DNA from: Ferrovibrio xuzhouensis | GTDB taxonomy: Bacteria; Pseudomonadota; Alphaproteobacteria; Ferrovibrionales; Ferrovibrionaceae | Length of the DNA stretch: 64,000 nt | Direction of reading: 5' to 3' | NCBI RefSeq assembly: GCF_042648965.1 | Contig: NZ_JBHRYJ010000001.1 | Location: 62,001 to 126,000 of the forward strand | Shown here: in pieces, positions 32,983 to 41,465 of the stretch | How positions within the stretch are numbered: the first letter of the stretch is position 1 | How the letters are laid out: every line of letters starts with the position of its first letter | Translations under genes and position numbers: made by a program | Notes under the pieces: model-generated | What the model was told of the DNA's origin: nothing | Databases searched by the model: none | Seen by the model: the letters and a program-made list of their open reading frames with translations, nothing else

Positions 32983-34411
32983 GCTGGCCCTCCGGGATCT
33001 TGAGCGCTGCCAGAGGCAAGGTGAGCATCACCACGGCACCGCCCTGCGGCAGGTTGCGCGCCGCAACCGAACCACCCAGCTTGCGGACGACATTCACCAC
33101 CAGAAACAGGCCAAGCCCGCCACCGGCCCGGCCCTTGCTGGACTGATACGGCTTGCCGATCTGCGACAGCATGGCCGGATCGAAGCCAGGCCCGGCATCA
33201 TAGACGCGCAGGACCAGCATATCCCGGTCCTGATCGACGGTGAGCCGTACGTTCTGCGGCGATGCCTCGAAGGCATTGTCCAGCACGTTGAAGATGGCCT
33301 GCCTGATGACGGCATCGGATGCGACGGGAAGCTCCGCATCGTGAATGCCGTTTTCCAGCGCGAAGCCGGCCGTCGCACGCAAGCCACGCCATTCAAGGAC
33401 GATCCCCTCGATAAAGGCGTTCAAGGTGGTCGCCTCGGAGGCTTCTCCCCGCGTCTGCCCGGCCGACAGCAGAATGCCGGTCACGATCGCCTTGCAGCGC
33501 CGGACCGCCGCCTGCATCTCCTCGAGCTCCTGCGCCATTTCGGTATCGCCGACCACCGCCGGCATGCGCCGCCAGTCACCAAGAATGACCGAGAGCGAGG
33601 AGAGCGGCGTGCCCAGTTCATGGGCGGCGCCGGAAGCCAGCAACCCCATCCTGACGATATGATTTTCCTCCGCCGCATGCTGACGCATAGCGGCGACATG
33701 CGCGTCGCGCTCCCGCAGGTTCCGGCTCACCCGGGTCACGAAGACGACCAGAAGGACGGCATCGAGCAGGAAGCAGGCCAGCATGCCGGTCAAGTGCAGG
33801 GAAAACATGTCGCCGATTGACGGGTCCGGCAGCGCCAGCGGGCGGTGCCAGAAGGTCAGGCCGACCACGCTCAGGCAGGCCAGTACCACAATGATCCAGG
33901 TCGACAGGGCATCCAGCAGCACGGCCCCCAGCGTGACCTGCAGCAGGAACAGCGATATGAAGGGATTGACCGCGCCGCCGCTCAGCCAGAGCTGCACGCT
34001 CAGCGCCGCCACGTCGAAGACCAGCACCAGCAGCAGGGCCCGCCCGGTCACCGCCCGGCGCAGGCGCAGCCACACGCCGGTTGCGATGTTCAGCGTGATC
34101 AAAGCCAGCAACACCAGCGCCATCTGGGCCAGCGGCAGGGCGACACCGAGCCAGGCTTCGACCACCACAATCGTGACGACCTGGCCGACGATGGCGATCG
34201 AGCGCAGCTGGATCAGCAGCGCCATGTTCCTGCGGTTGGTGACGTCGGGATCTGGCACAGTATGAATGCCCGCGCCCGACCCGCTGTCATCGGCGAACAG
34301 GGTCAGCAGCCGCTGCAGCCGGTCGACCCACGTCTGCCAGCCAGCCCGCACGCGTTCCCGGGCGCCCACGACAGCATATCGGTCAATCGTTCGGCGAGTG
34401 TCGTCCGTCAT
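32975..34411 (-). CDS. regB: Redox sensor histidine kinase RegB/PrrB
   Basis: A 478-residue membrane kinase with about six N-terminal hydrophobic segments. The quinone-binding signature SGGAVNPF of RegB lies between them, the H box is SGAAHELGTPLSSLSVIL, and the redox-active Cys context is VRRCKAIVTGILLSAGQ. ATP-binding motifs are NVLDNAFEASP, DAGPGFD and GGLGLFLVVNVVRKLGG. It phosphorylates RegA when the quinone pool is reduced. The start at 34411 is chosen for an AAGG stretch upstream; it overlaps the SURF1 gene by 29 bp. Co-transcription with a quinol oxidase is consistent with direct feedback on the quinone pool. Confidence 0.94.
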   Translation of the reverse strand: MTDDTRRTIDRYAVVGARERVRAGWQTWVDRLQRLLTLFADDSGSGAGIHTVPDPDVTNRRNMALLIQLRSIAIVGQVVTIVVVEAWLGVALPLAQMALVLLALITLNIATGVWLRLRRAVTGRALLLVLVFDVAALSVQLWLSGGAVNPFISLFLLQVTLGAVLLDALSTWIIVVLACLSVVGLTFWHRPLALPDPSIGDMFSLHLTGMLACFLLDAVLLVVFVTRVSRNLRERDAHVAAMRQHAAEENHIVRMGLLASGAAHELGTPLSSLSVILGDWRRMPAVVGDTEMAQELEEMQAAVRRCKAIVTGILLSAGQTRGEASEATTLNAFIEGIVLEWRGLRATAGFALENGIHDAELPVASDAVIRQAIFNVLDNAFEASPQNVRLTVDQDRDMLVLRVYDAGPGFDPAMLSQIGKPYQSSKGRAGGGLGLFLVVNVVRKLGGSVAARNLPQGGAVVMLTLPLAALKIPEGQHA

Positions 34412-35204
34412 GTCGCCCTTCTTCGCGCCATGCAAAGACTATCGCACAGGACAGCATGAGGGCCAATCCGAACCAGGTGATGGCATAGACCAGATGGTTG
34501 TTGGGAAAGGCAATCACGGTCAATCCGCCCCGCGGCCAGTCGCCCGGGCCGGCGGTTCCTGCAGCCGCATCGACAAAATACGGCGCGACATCCGGCAGGC
34601 CGCGGGCACCGGCGATGGCGGCCACATCGCGCGAGTACCAGCGGTCCTGCGCAGGATCGTTCTTACGCAGAAACCCGCCCCCGGGCTCGCTGATGCGCAG
34701 CAGCCCGGTGACCTGCGTCTCGCCGGTGACCTGTTCGGAGCGACGGCTGTCCGGGTCGCGCCGGTCCGGCGGCACGAAGCCGCGGTTGACCAGCAGGGTG
34801 AAGCCCGCATCGACCCGGAACGGGGTGAGCACCCAGTAACCCGAACCAAGCTCGGTCGCGGCCCGGATCAGGGTCTCGCGGTCGTTCAGGAAACGGCCGC
34901 TGGCGGTCACCCGCAGATACTCGTCGCGGGCCCGCGTCACCGCCGGCCAGTCGGCCGGGCCGGGCGCAACAACGGGGGCGGCATGGACACGCTGGTCCAC
35001 CCGGTCGATCAGGCCCAGCTTCCAGGCCCGCCGCTCGACCTGCCAGACACCGAGGGCAGACAGCAGGGCAATGCCAAGAACGGCAAAAACGGTCAGCACG
35101 ATCAGCCGGCGCGACGGGCGCGACCAGCCTCTGCCCGCCCGCACCATGGCAGCCTGACGGAGCGCGGGCCGGATCACCGGCCGCGTATCCGCCGCAGACG
35201 TCAC
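34383..35204 (-). CDS. SURF1-family oxidase assembly protein
   Basis: A 273-residue protein with one N-terminal helix (LIVLTVFAVLGIALLSALGV followed by WQVERRAWK) and one C-terminal helix (YAITWFGLALMLSCAIVFAW). Family features are the GVWQ-x-RR-x-WK block after helix 1, VNRGFVP and the NNHLVYAITWF end. SURF1 proteins bind heme a and help insert it into terminal oxidases. In Paracoccus a second SURF1 copy serves the ba3-type quinol oxidase and is encoded with it. It overlaps subunit IV by 4 bp, which suggests that the oxidase here contains heme a rather than heme o. Confidence 0.9.
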   Translation of the reverse strand: MTSAADTRPVIRPALRQAAMVRAGRGWSRPSRRLIVLTVFAVLGIALLSALGVWQVERRAWKLGLIDRVDQRVHAAPVVAPGPADWPAVTRARDEYLRVTASGRFLNDRETLIRAATELGSGYWVLTPFRVDAGFTLLVNRGFVPPDRRDPDSRRSEQVTGETQVTGLLRISEPGGGFLRKNDPAQDRWYSRDVAAIAGARGLPDVAPYFVDAAAGTAGPGDWPRGGLTVIAFPNNHLVYAITWFGLALMLSCAIVFAWREEGRHDGRHSPND

Positions 35205-35599
35205 GGCACCCGGCTCATGTCATGCATGGTCGGCATCATGTTGGCGTTGAGGTGGAACATCACCCACAGCGAGCCGGACATCGCGATGCCCACCACGATC
35301 AGGGTGAAGATCAGCGCCATCATCGACCAGCCACCCTCCGACCGTGCATCCATATGCAGGAAGAAGATCATGTGGACGACGATCTGCACCACGGCAAACA
35401 CCATGATGGCAATGGCGGTCGCCTGCTTGCTGTCGAGCACGCCCGACATCACCAGCCAGAACGGAATGGCCGTCAGGACGACCGACAGGCCAAAACCGAT
35501 CAGGTAGCCGCGCAGGCTGGCATGGGCACCGCCGGTCTCGTGATCGTGGTGACCACCCGCATGGGCCGCGTCGTGGCCTGCCTGTGCATTCGCACTCAT
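35201..35599 (-). CDS. cyoD: Quinol oxidase subunit IV
   Basis: A 132-residue membrane protein with a His-rich N-terminus (HDAAHAGGHHDHETGGAHAS) and three helices, the second with the family signature VVQIVVHMIFFLHMD. The start at 35599 overlaps the stop of subunit III by 4 bp. Subunit IV stabilises the CuB site during assembly in bo3-type oxidases. Size and gene order (A-B-C-D) are standard. Confidence 0.9.
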   Translation of the reverse strand: MSANAQAGHDAAHAGGHHDHETGGAHASLRGYLIGFGLSVVLTAIPFWLVMSGVLDSKQATAIAIMVFAVVQIVVHMIFFLHMDARSEGGWSMMALIFTLIVVGIAMSGSLWVMFHLNANMMPTMHDMSRVP

Positions 35600-36231
35600 C
35601 GCAGCATCCCCATCAGGTAGACGAATGTGAAGACGCCGATCCAGATGACGTCGAGAAAATGCCAGAACATGCTGAGGCACATCAGGCGGCGACGGTTCGC
35701 CGTGGTCAGACCGTGGCGGCCGACCTGCACCATCAGGGTCACCAGCCAGAGCAGGCCGGTGCTGACATGCAGGCCATGCGTGCCGACCAGGGTGAAGAAG
35801 GCCGACAGGAAGGCGCTGCGCCCGGGCCCCGCACCCTCGGCGATCAGGCCGGAAAACTCGTGCAACTCGATGCCGACGAAGCAGAGACCGAAAACGGCGG
35901 TGATCGCCAGCCACGCCTGCGTCGGCACGACCCGCCCCTTCTGCATCGCCAGCACGGCAAAGCCGTAGGTGATCGACGACAGCAGCAGCATCGTGGTGTT
36001 GACCGCCACCAGTGGCAGCTCGAAGACATCCTTTGGCGACGGGCCGGCGGCGTAGTTCCCGCCGAGGACGGCATAGGTGGCGAACAGGATCGCGAAGATG
36101 AGGCAGTCGCTCATCAGGTAGATCCAGAAGCCGAGCATGGTGCTGTGCCCTTCGGCATGCGGATGCTCGTCCGCCACATAAAAAACCGGCGCGTGACCGG
36201 CGGCGTGGGTTTCGGTGATGGCTGTGGTCAT
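35596..36231 (-). CDS. cyoC: Quinol oxidase subunit III
   Basis: A 211-residue protein with five predicted helices, the normal number for quinol oxidase subunit III. Typical features are TMLGFWIYLMSDCLIFAILF at helix 1, TRTMLLL-like TTMLLLSSITYG, and the GTHGLHVSTGLLW and WHFLDVIWIGVFTFVYL blocks. It follows subunit I after 3 bp. Confidence 0.94.
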   Translation of the reverse strand: MTTAITETHAAGHAPVFYVADEHPHAEGHSTMLGFWIYLMSDCLIFAILFATYAVLGGNYAAGPSPKDVFELPLVAVNTTMLLLSSITYGFAVLAMQKGRVVPTQAWLAITAVFGLCFVGIELHEFSGLIAEGAGPGRSAFLSAFFTLVGTHGLHVSTGLLWLVTLMVQVGRHGLTTANRRRLMCLSMFWHFLDVIWIGVFTFVYLMGMLR

Positions 36232-36234
36232 GGT

Positions 36235-38232
36235 TCAGCTCCGGGCGGCAAGAAGCTGCGTCCGCCGGTCCTCGGCCCGCACAACTTCATCCGCCGGAAT
36301 ATCGAAATCCCGGTGATAGTTGAAGGTATGGCCGATCGCGGTGACGACCAGGGCCAGGAAGCTGAGCGCCGCCAGCCACCAGATGTACCAGATCATGGCA
36401 AAGGCAAACACGACGCTGAGGCCGGCGAGGATCACTCCGGTGCCGGTGCTCTTCGGCATGTGGATGGGCTTGAACCCCGTGAGCGGGCGAACATAGCCGC
36501 GCCGTTTCATGTCCCACCAGGAATCCCGGTCGTGGATCACCGGCGTGAAGGCAAAATTGTATTCCGGCGGCGGCGAAGAGGTCGACCACTCGAGGGTGCG
36601 GCCCTGCCACGGATCACCGGTGGGATCGCGGAGCTGTTCGCGCTTGCGGATGCTGACGGCGATCTGGATCAGGAAACACAGGATACCGAGCGCGATCAGG
36701 AAGGCACCGAAGCAGGCCACCACGAACCAGACCTGCAGCGACGGATCGTCGAAGACCCGCACCCGGCGCGTCACCCCCATCAGGCCCAGCACATAGAGCG
36801 GCATGAAGGCGAAGTAGAAACCGATCACCCAGAACCAGAACGACAGCTTGCCCCAGAAGGGATCGAGCTTGAACCCGAAGGCTTTGGGGAACCAGTAGCT
36901 GATGCCGGCGAACAGGCCGAACAGCACGCCGCCGATGATCACATTGTGGAAATGGGCGATCAGGAACAGGCTGTTGTGCAACACGAAATCGGCCGGCGGC
37001 ACCGCCAGCATCACGCCGGTCATGCCGCCGATCACGAAGGTGAGCATGAAGGCGACCGTCCACATCATCGGCAGTTCGAACCGGACGCGGCCCCGGTAGA
37101 TGGTGAACAGCCAGTTGAACAGTTTGGCGCCGGTCGGGATCGAGATGATCATCGTGGTGATCCCGAAGAAGGAATTGACGCTGGCGCCGGAGCCCATGGT
37201 GAAGAAGTGATGCAGCCACACCAGGTAGGACAGCACCGTGATCACCACGGTTGCATAGACCATCGAGGTATAGCCGAACAGCTTCTTGCCCGAGAAGGTG
37301 GCGGTGACTTCCGAGAAGACGCCGAACAGCGGCAGGATCAGGATGTAGACCTCCGGGTGACCCCAGATCCAGATCAGGTTCACGTACATCATCGGATTGC
37401 CGCCGAAGTCGTTCGTGAAGAAATTCGTGCCGACATAGCGGTCGAGGGTCAGCAGCGCCAGCACCGCCGTCAGCACCGGAAACGAGGCGACGATCAGCAC
37501 GTTGGTGCACAACGCGGTCCAGGTGAACACAGGCATCTTCATCAGCGTCATGCCCGGGGCGCGCAACTTGATGATCGTGCAGATCAGATTGACGCCAGAC
37601 AGCAACGTGCCGAGGCCAGCGACCTGCAGGCCCCAGATGTAATAATCCACGCCGACATCGGGACTGTAGGCGGTTTCCGACAGCGGCGGATAGGCGAGCC
37701 AGCCAGTGCGGGCGAACTCGCCGATGAACAGCGACATCATGACAATGACGGCGCCGCCCACCGTCATCCAGAAGCTGAAATTATTCAGGAACGGGAAGGA
37801 GACGTCGCGGGCACCGATCTGCAGCGGCACGACATAGTTCATCAGTCCGGTGACCAGCGGCATCGCCACGAAGAAGATCATGATGACGCCATGGGCCGTA
37901 AAAATCTGGTCGTAGTGATGGGCCGGCAGGTAGCCTTCCGAGCCGTTGAAGGCGATGGCCTGCTGCAGCCGCATCATGATGGCATCGGCGAAACCGCGCA
38001 GCAGCATCACGATGCCCAGCACCATGTACATGATGCCGATCTTCTTGTGATCGACGCTGGTGAACCACTCCTTCCACAGGTAGCCCCAGAGCCGGAAATA
38101 GGTCAGCGCGCCGAACAGCGCGACACCACCCAGCGCGACCACGGCAAAGGTGCCGACCAGAATCGGCTCGTGCAGCGGCAGTGCATCCAGCGTCAGCCGC
38201 CCGAAAATGAACTTGAGCATGGAGGAATCCAT
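36235..38232 (-). CDS. cyoB: Quinol oxidase subunit I (heme-copper catalytic subunit)
   Basis: A 665-residue protein with about 15 helices. Heme and copper ligands are visible: HHYDQIFTAHG (low-spin heme), WIWGHPEVYILILP (CuB His and cross-linked Tyr), VWLHHFFTMG (two CuB His) and AHFHNVIIGG (heme His). The ubiquinol-site residues of the bo3 enzyme are kept (Arg and Asp in LLRGFADA, His and Gln in HHYDQ), so it oxidises quinol, not cytochrome c. It reduces oxygen to water and pumps protons. The start at 38232 has GAGG about 9 nt upstream. Confidence 0.96.
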   Translation of the reverse strand: MDSSMLKFIFGRLTLDALPLHEPILVGTFAVVALGGVALFGALTYFRLWGYLWKEWFTSVDHKKIGIMYMVLGIVMLLRGFADAIMMRLQQAIAFNGSEGYLPAHHYDQIFTAHGVIMIFFVAMPLVTGLMNYVVPLQIGARDVSFPFLNNFSFWMTVGGAVIVMMSLFIGEFARTGWLAYPPLSETAYSPDVGVDYYIWGLQVAGLGTLLSGVNLICTIIKLRAPGMTLMKMPVFTWTALCTNVLIVASFPVLTAVLALLTLDRYVGTNFFTNDFGGNPMMYVNLIWIWGHPEVYILILPLFGVFSEVTATFSGKKLFGYTSMVYATVVITVLSYLVWLHHFFTMGSGASVNSFFGITTMIISIPTGAKLFNWLFTIYRGRVRFELPMMWTVAFMLTFVIGGMTGVMLAVPPADFVLHNSLFLIAHFHNVIIGGVLFGLFAGISYWFPKAFGFKLDPFWGKLSFWFWVIGFYFAFMPLYVLGLMGVTRRVRVFDDPSLQVWFVVACFGAFLIALGILCFLIQIAVSIRKREQLRDPTGDPWQGRTLEWSTSSPPPEYNFAFTPVIHDRDSWWDMKRRGYVRPLTGFKPIHMPKSTGTGVILAGLSVVFAFAMIWYIWWLAALSFLALVVTAIGHTFNYHRDFDIPADEVVRAEDRRTQLLAARS

Positions 38233-38242
38233 TGGAAATGCC

Positions 38243-39403
38243 TCAGGAATTGGACGGCCGCGCGGCGGGCGACGGTTCGGGCCGGCGCAGGCCGACGGGC
38301 GAATAGGACGGCGATGCCGGAGCTGCATCCCGGGCGGGTCGGGACAGCGGGGCCGCGAGCGCCTCGATGCCGGTCTCCTCCGGCGGGATCGCACAGAGGC
38401 CGGCAACCGGGCGCGGCCTGGTGCCGAAAACCGTGCTGCCGCGACGGGCATACTTGTCGTATTCCAGCGGCAGCAGGTTGTCGATGCCGGCCAGCCCCAG
38501 GCCGCCCCGGGCATCCACCGACATCATCTCGCTCATGCACATCTTGCCCGGCTGCACGCACATGTTGAGGATGGCGTTATAGAGCGATTTGTCGACGGCG
38601 CCGAACGTCCGCACCGGCACGTTCTCGCTCGGGCGCTCAAGTTCGAGATAGCGGGCACGACTGAGTGCGTCGCCGGCCGTCCTGATATCACTCACCCATT
38701 TGTCGAAACCGGCGTCGTCGACGCCATGGAAGGTGAAGCGCATGCCGGAGAAGCCGGCGCCGCTGTAGTTGGCGGAAAACCCCTTGTAGGCGCCAGGCTG
38801 GTTGATCACCGCGTGCAGCTTCGTTTCCATGCCCGGCATCGCATAGACCTGTCCCGCCAGGGCCGGGATATAGAAGGAGTTCATCACCGACGAGGCGGTG
38901 ATGCGGAAGGTGATCGGCCGGTCCACCGGGGCGGCCATCTCGTTGACGGTGGCAATGCCGTATTGCGGATAGATGAACAGCCATTTCCAGTCGAGCGCGA
39001 TGGCATCGACCTCCAGCGGCGTGGCGCTGCCGGGCACCGGACGGCCGGCGGCGATGCGGTCGAGCGGGCGATAGGGATCGAGCAGATGGGTGCCCATCCA
39101 GGTCAGCGCGCCGAGGCAGATGATGATCAGCAGCGGGGCGCCCCAGATCACCAGTTCAAGCTGCATCGAATGATCCCAGTCGGGTTCATACCGCGCAGAC
39201 TTGTTACTGTGCCGGTAGCGCCAGGCGAAGAACACCGTCAGCGCCATCACCGGCACGATGATCAGCAGCATCAGCCCGGTGGCCTGCAGCAACAGGTCGC
39301 GCTGCTGGGCTGCAACATCCCCCGCAGGGTCGAGGACGACGGCTTTGCAGCCGCCCACGGACAGGACCAGAGAGGTTAAGGTTATGATGCGAAAGAGGCG
39401 CAA
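38243..39403 (-). CDS. cyoA: Quinol oxidase subunit II (lipoprotein)
   Basis: About 386 residues. A lipoprotein signal (FRIITLTSLVLSVGGC) and two helices precede the periplasmic cupredoxin domain (ALDWKWLFIYPQYGIATVNE, PALAGQVYAMPGMETKL). The CuA ligands are absent (NYSGAGFSGMRF), as expected for a quinol oxidase. The aromatic-rich C-terminal motif is followed by a long Pro/Ala/Arg-rich tail. The start is uncertain: TTG at 39403 gives a normal signal peptide. The ATG at 39523 would turn the palindromic operator region into coding sequence and add an odd N-terminus. Confidence 0.9.
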   Translation of the reverse strand: MRLFRIITLTSLVLSVGGCKAVVLDPAGDVAAQQRDLLLQATGLMLLIIVPVMALTVFFAWRYRHSNKSARYEPDWDHSMQLELVIWGAPLLIIICLGALTWMGTHLLDPYRPLDRIAAGRPVPGSATPLEVDAIALDWKWLFIYPQYGIATVNEMAAPVDRPITFRITASSVMNSFYIPALAGQVYAMPGMETKLHAVINQPGAYKGFSANYSGAGFSGMRFTFHGVDDAGFDKWVSDIRTAGDALSRARYLELERPSENVPVRTFGAVDKSLYNAILNMCVQPGKMCMSEMMSVDARGGLGLAGIDNLLPLEYDKYARRGSTVFGTRPRPVAGLCAIPPEETGIEALAAPLSRPARDAAPASPSYSPVGLRRPEPSPAARPSNS

Positions 39404-39485
39404 GGGGAAATCCGCCGGGTCATGGAAACAGACGGAGGCGTAAATAGCGGTTTTTCCGCGCCAGGAGGATGAGGCAAGTTGCCCT

Positions 39486-39523
39486 TGGACAATTTGTCCA
39501 TGAGGCAATATGTCCACGGACAA
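39486..39523 (-). promoter_or_regulatory. Two palindromes in the oxidase/MFS divergent region
   Basis: TGGACAATTTGTCCA (39486-39500) is a perfect 15-bp palindrome around a central T. Twelve bases later TGTCC-AC-GGACA (39511-39522) is a second inverted repeat, extended by one base to GGACAA. The four GGACA/TGTCC half-sites within 38 bp look like a pair of dimer-binding operators between cyoA (minus) and the MFS gene (plus). The protein that binds is unknown. Confidence 0.6.
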
Positions 39524-39618
39524 TTTTCCATCTCCTCTTGGCGCCGGTCCGGGAGAGAATATGATGGGTCAGCCGGGCGGCAAGCCCCTCCGATGCACGA
39601 AAGATATTCGGTTACTCC

Positions 39619-40941
39619 ATGAACACTGCCACATCAGCATCGTCGAGCCTTGAGCGGGACATGCCGCCCGCCGACGCGCATCATCACGGCAGCGTGGGGC
39701 CGGCCGAGACAGCCATCGGTGTGATCATCGGCCGCACCTCGGAGTTTTTTGACTTCTTCGTCTATGCCATTGCGTCGGTTCTGGTTTTCCCGAAGCTGGT
39801 GTTCCCCTATGCGGACCCGCTGACCGGAACGCTGTATTCCTTCGCCATCTTTGCGCTCGCGTTCGTCGCCCGGCCGGTCGGCACCGTCGTGTTCATGACG
39901 ATCGATCGCGCCTATGGCCGCGGCGCCAAGCTGACCGTCGCTCTTTTCCTGCTCGGCGCCTCGACCGTCGCCGTAGCCTTCCTGCCCGGGTTCGAGACGA
40001 TCGGGGCTGCCTCCGCCCTGCTGCTCGCTCTGTTCCGCATCGGTCAGGGCCTGGCGATGGGCGGGGTGTGGGACGGCCTTGCCTCGCTGCTGTCGCTGAA
40101 TGCGCCAGCTGGGCGGCGCGGCTGGTTTGCTATGATCCCGCAGCTCGGCGCGCCGCTCGGCCTCGTCGTGGCCAGCGGCCTGTTCGCCTATTTCATTGCC
40201 AACCTGTCCCCTGACGACTTCTTCAGCTGGGGCTGGCGCTATCCGTTCTTCGTCGCCTTTGCCATCAATGTCGTGGCCCTCTTCGCCCGGCTGCGGATCG
40301 TGATGACCGTCGAATACGGCAAGCAGTTCGAGAACCGCGATCTCGAGCCAACACCGATCATCGAAACCCTGCGCATGGAAGGCCGCAACATCATTGCCGG
40401 CGCCTTTGCGCCGCTGGCCAGCTTCGCGCTGTTTCACATGGTGACGGTCTTCCCGCTGTCGTGGATTTTCCTGTTCACCAGCCAGCCGCCGGCGCGCTTC
40501 CTGACCATCGAGCTGATCGGCGCCGCCGTCGGCGTCGCGGCGATGCTGGCGTCGGGGCTGATCGCCGACCGCATCGGCCGCCGCCAGCTGCTCGCCGGCA
40601 CGGCCGCTGCCATCGCCGCATTCAGCGGCTTCGCCCCGCAGCTGCTGGACGGTGGCGATGTCGGCGAGACACTGTTCATGGTGCTGGGCTTCATCCTGCT
40701 CGGACTGTCGTTCGGACAGGCCTCGGGGGCTGTCGCCTCGAACTTCTCGCGCACCTACCGCTATACGGCCTCGGCGCTGACCTCCGACCTGGCCTGGCTG
40801 TTCGGCGCCGGCTTCGCGCCGCTCGCCGCCCTGCTGCTGGCCAGTCATTTCGGCCTGATCGCGTCGGGGGCCTACCTGCTCTCGGGTTCGGTCTGCACGC
40901 TGGTAGCGCTCGCCCTCAGCCGGTCCGGGGCATCCCACTGA
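39619..40941 (+). CDS. MFS transporter (metabolite:H+ symporter type)
   Basis: A 440-residue permease with 12 predicted helices. The first-helix region IGVIIGRTSEFFDFFVYAIA and the loop 2-3 motif DRAYGRGAKLTVALFLLGAS fit the sugar-transporter/MHS branch. The second-half loop SGLIADRIGRRQLLAGTAAA is typical. The substrate cannot be read; relatives move dicarboxylates, shikimate, betaine or aromatic acids. It is divergent from the quinol oxidase operon and ends at a likely terminator. Confidence 0.82.
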   Translation: MNTATSASSSLERDMPPADAHHHGSVGPAETAIGVIIGRTSEFFDFFVYAIASVLVFPKLVFPYADPLTGTLYSFAIFALAFVARPVGTVVFMTIDRAYGRGAKLTVALFLLGASTVAVAFLPGFETIGAASALLLALFRIGQGLAMGGVWDGLASLLSLNAPAGRRGWFAMIPQLGAPLGLVVASGLFAYFIANLSPDDFFSWGWRYPFFVAFAINVVALFARLRIVMTVEYGKQFENRDLEPTPIIETLRMEGRNIIAGAFAPLASFALFHMVTVFPLSWIFLFTSQPPARFLTIELIGAAVGVAAMLASGLIADRIGRRQLLAGTAAAIAAFSGFAPQLLDGGDVGETLFMVLGFILLGLSFGQASGAVASNFSRTYRYTASALTSDLAWLFGAGFAPLAALLLASHFGLIASGAYLLSGSVCTLVALALSRSGASH

Positions 40942-40943
40942 CG

Positions 40944-40984
40944 CTCCGGCCGGGCTGAAAGGCCGGGCCACACCGGACCTTTTT
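40944..40984 (+). terminator. Probable terminator after the MFS gene
   Basis: CGGCC (40948-40952) pairs with GGCCG (40961-40965), nested in TCCGG/CCGGA (40945-40949 and 40973-40977). Five T residues follow at 40980-40984. The two stems partly compete, so the exact fold is uncertain. Confidence 0.5.
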
Positions 40985-41125
40985 CTGAAATCTTACGCCC
41001 CTGCTGCGACAAGGGCCGAGTCGCGGGACTCCGGATCACCGGTACAGATGGGCGGGGCTGTCAGGGGGCGAAGTCCCCAACCGGGCATCCGGTAAACAGG
41101 CCGATGCCCTGCAGTATGGGGAAAA

Positions 41126-41202
41126 TGGTGCGCTCGAAGAGATTCGAACTCCTGACCCCCAGATTCGTAGTCTGGTGCTCTATCCAGCTGAGCTACGAGC
41201 GC
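41126..41202 (-). tRNA. tRNA-Arg(ACG)
   Basis: On the minus strand the acceptor GCGCTCG (41202-41196) pairs with CGAGCGC (41136-41130), followed by discriminator A and an encoded CCA. The D arm has AGCTCAGCTGGATAGAGC, the anticodon stem CCAGA/TCTGG encloses the loop CTACGAA (41170-41164) with anticodon ACG, and the T loop is TTCGAAT. It reads the CGN arginine box after A34 deamination. Confidence 0.97.
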
Positions 41203-41230
41203 ACGTGCCGCGAAACCGCGACGGGGGCGG

Positions 41231-41259
41231 AACCTACTCAATTCGACGGGGGCACGCAA
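41231..41259 (-). promoter_or_regulatory. Candidate promoter of the tRNA-Arg gene
   Basis: The minus strand has TTGCGT (41259-41254), a 17-bp spacer and TAGGTT (41236-41231), a reasonable -35/-10 pair. It would start transcription near 41224, about 22 nt before the tRNA 5' end. The rest of the 263-bp gap between the tRNA and the next gene (41203-41465) shows no gene. Confidence 0.45.
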
Positions 41260-41465
41260 GGGTCATATCGCCGCCGGCCTGAATTGGCACAACCCTCGGA
41301 TTCTACAGGAAGATGGTGCTTGCGGGGCCGCCATGGCACCCCTAGAATGCCAGCGGTTGCGGCAGGTCTGTGCTGACGGGGGGAAATCCTGTCTGGCGTG
41401 CTTGCTGTGACCGGGGGGCCCACAGGCCACAACGCACTTGATTTTATCAACCGAGATGGCGCGGC

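Noticed and set aside
35584..38568. A 994-codon open frame on the plus strand opposite the quinol oxidase genes
   Set aside because: The opposite strand encodes three clear oxidase subunits with all metal ligands. The plus-strand translation is low-complexity His/Gln/Asp-rich sequence typical of an antisense shadow.
39404..39523. A longer CyoA starting at 39523
   Set aside because: It would put two palindromes and the likely promoter inside the gene and give a non-hydrophobic 40-residue extension before the lipoprotein signal.
41126..41202. tRNA-Arg as an attachment site for an integrated element
   Set aside because: No integrase, no repeat of the tRNA 3' end nearby and no change in gene character on either side were seen.
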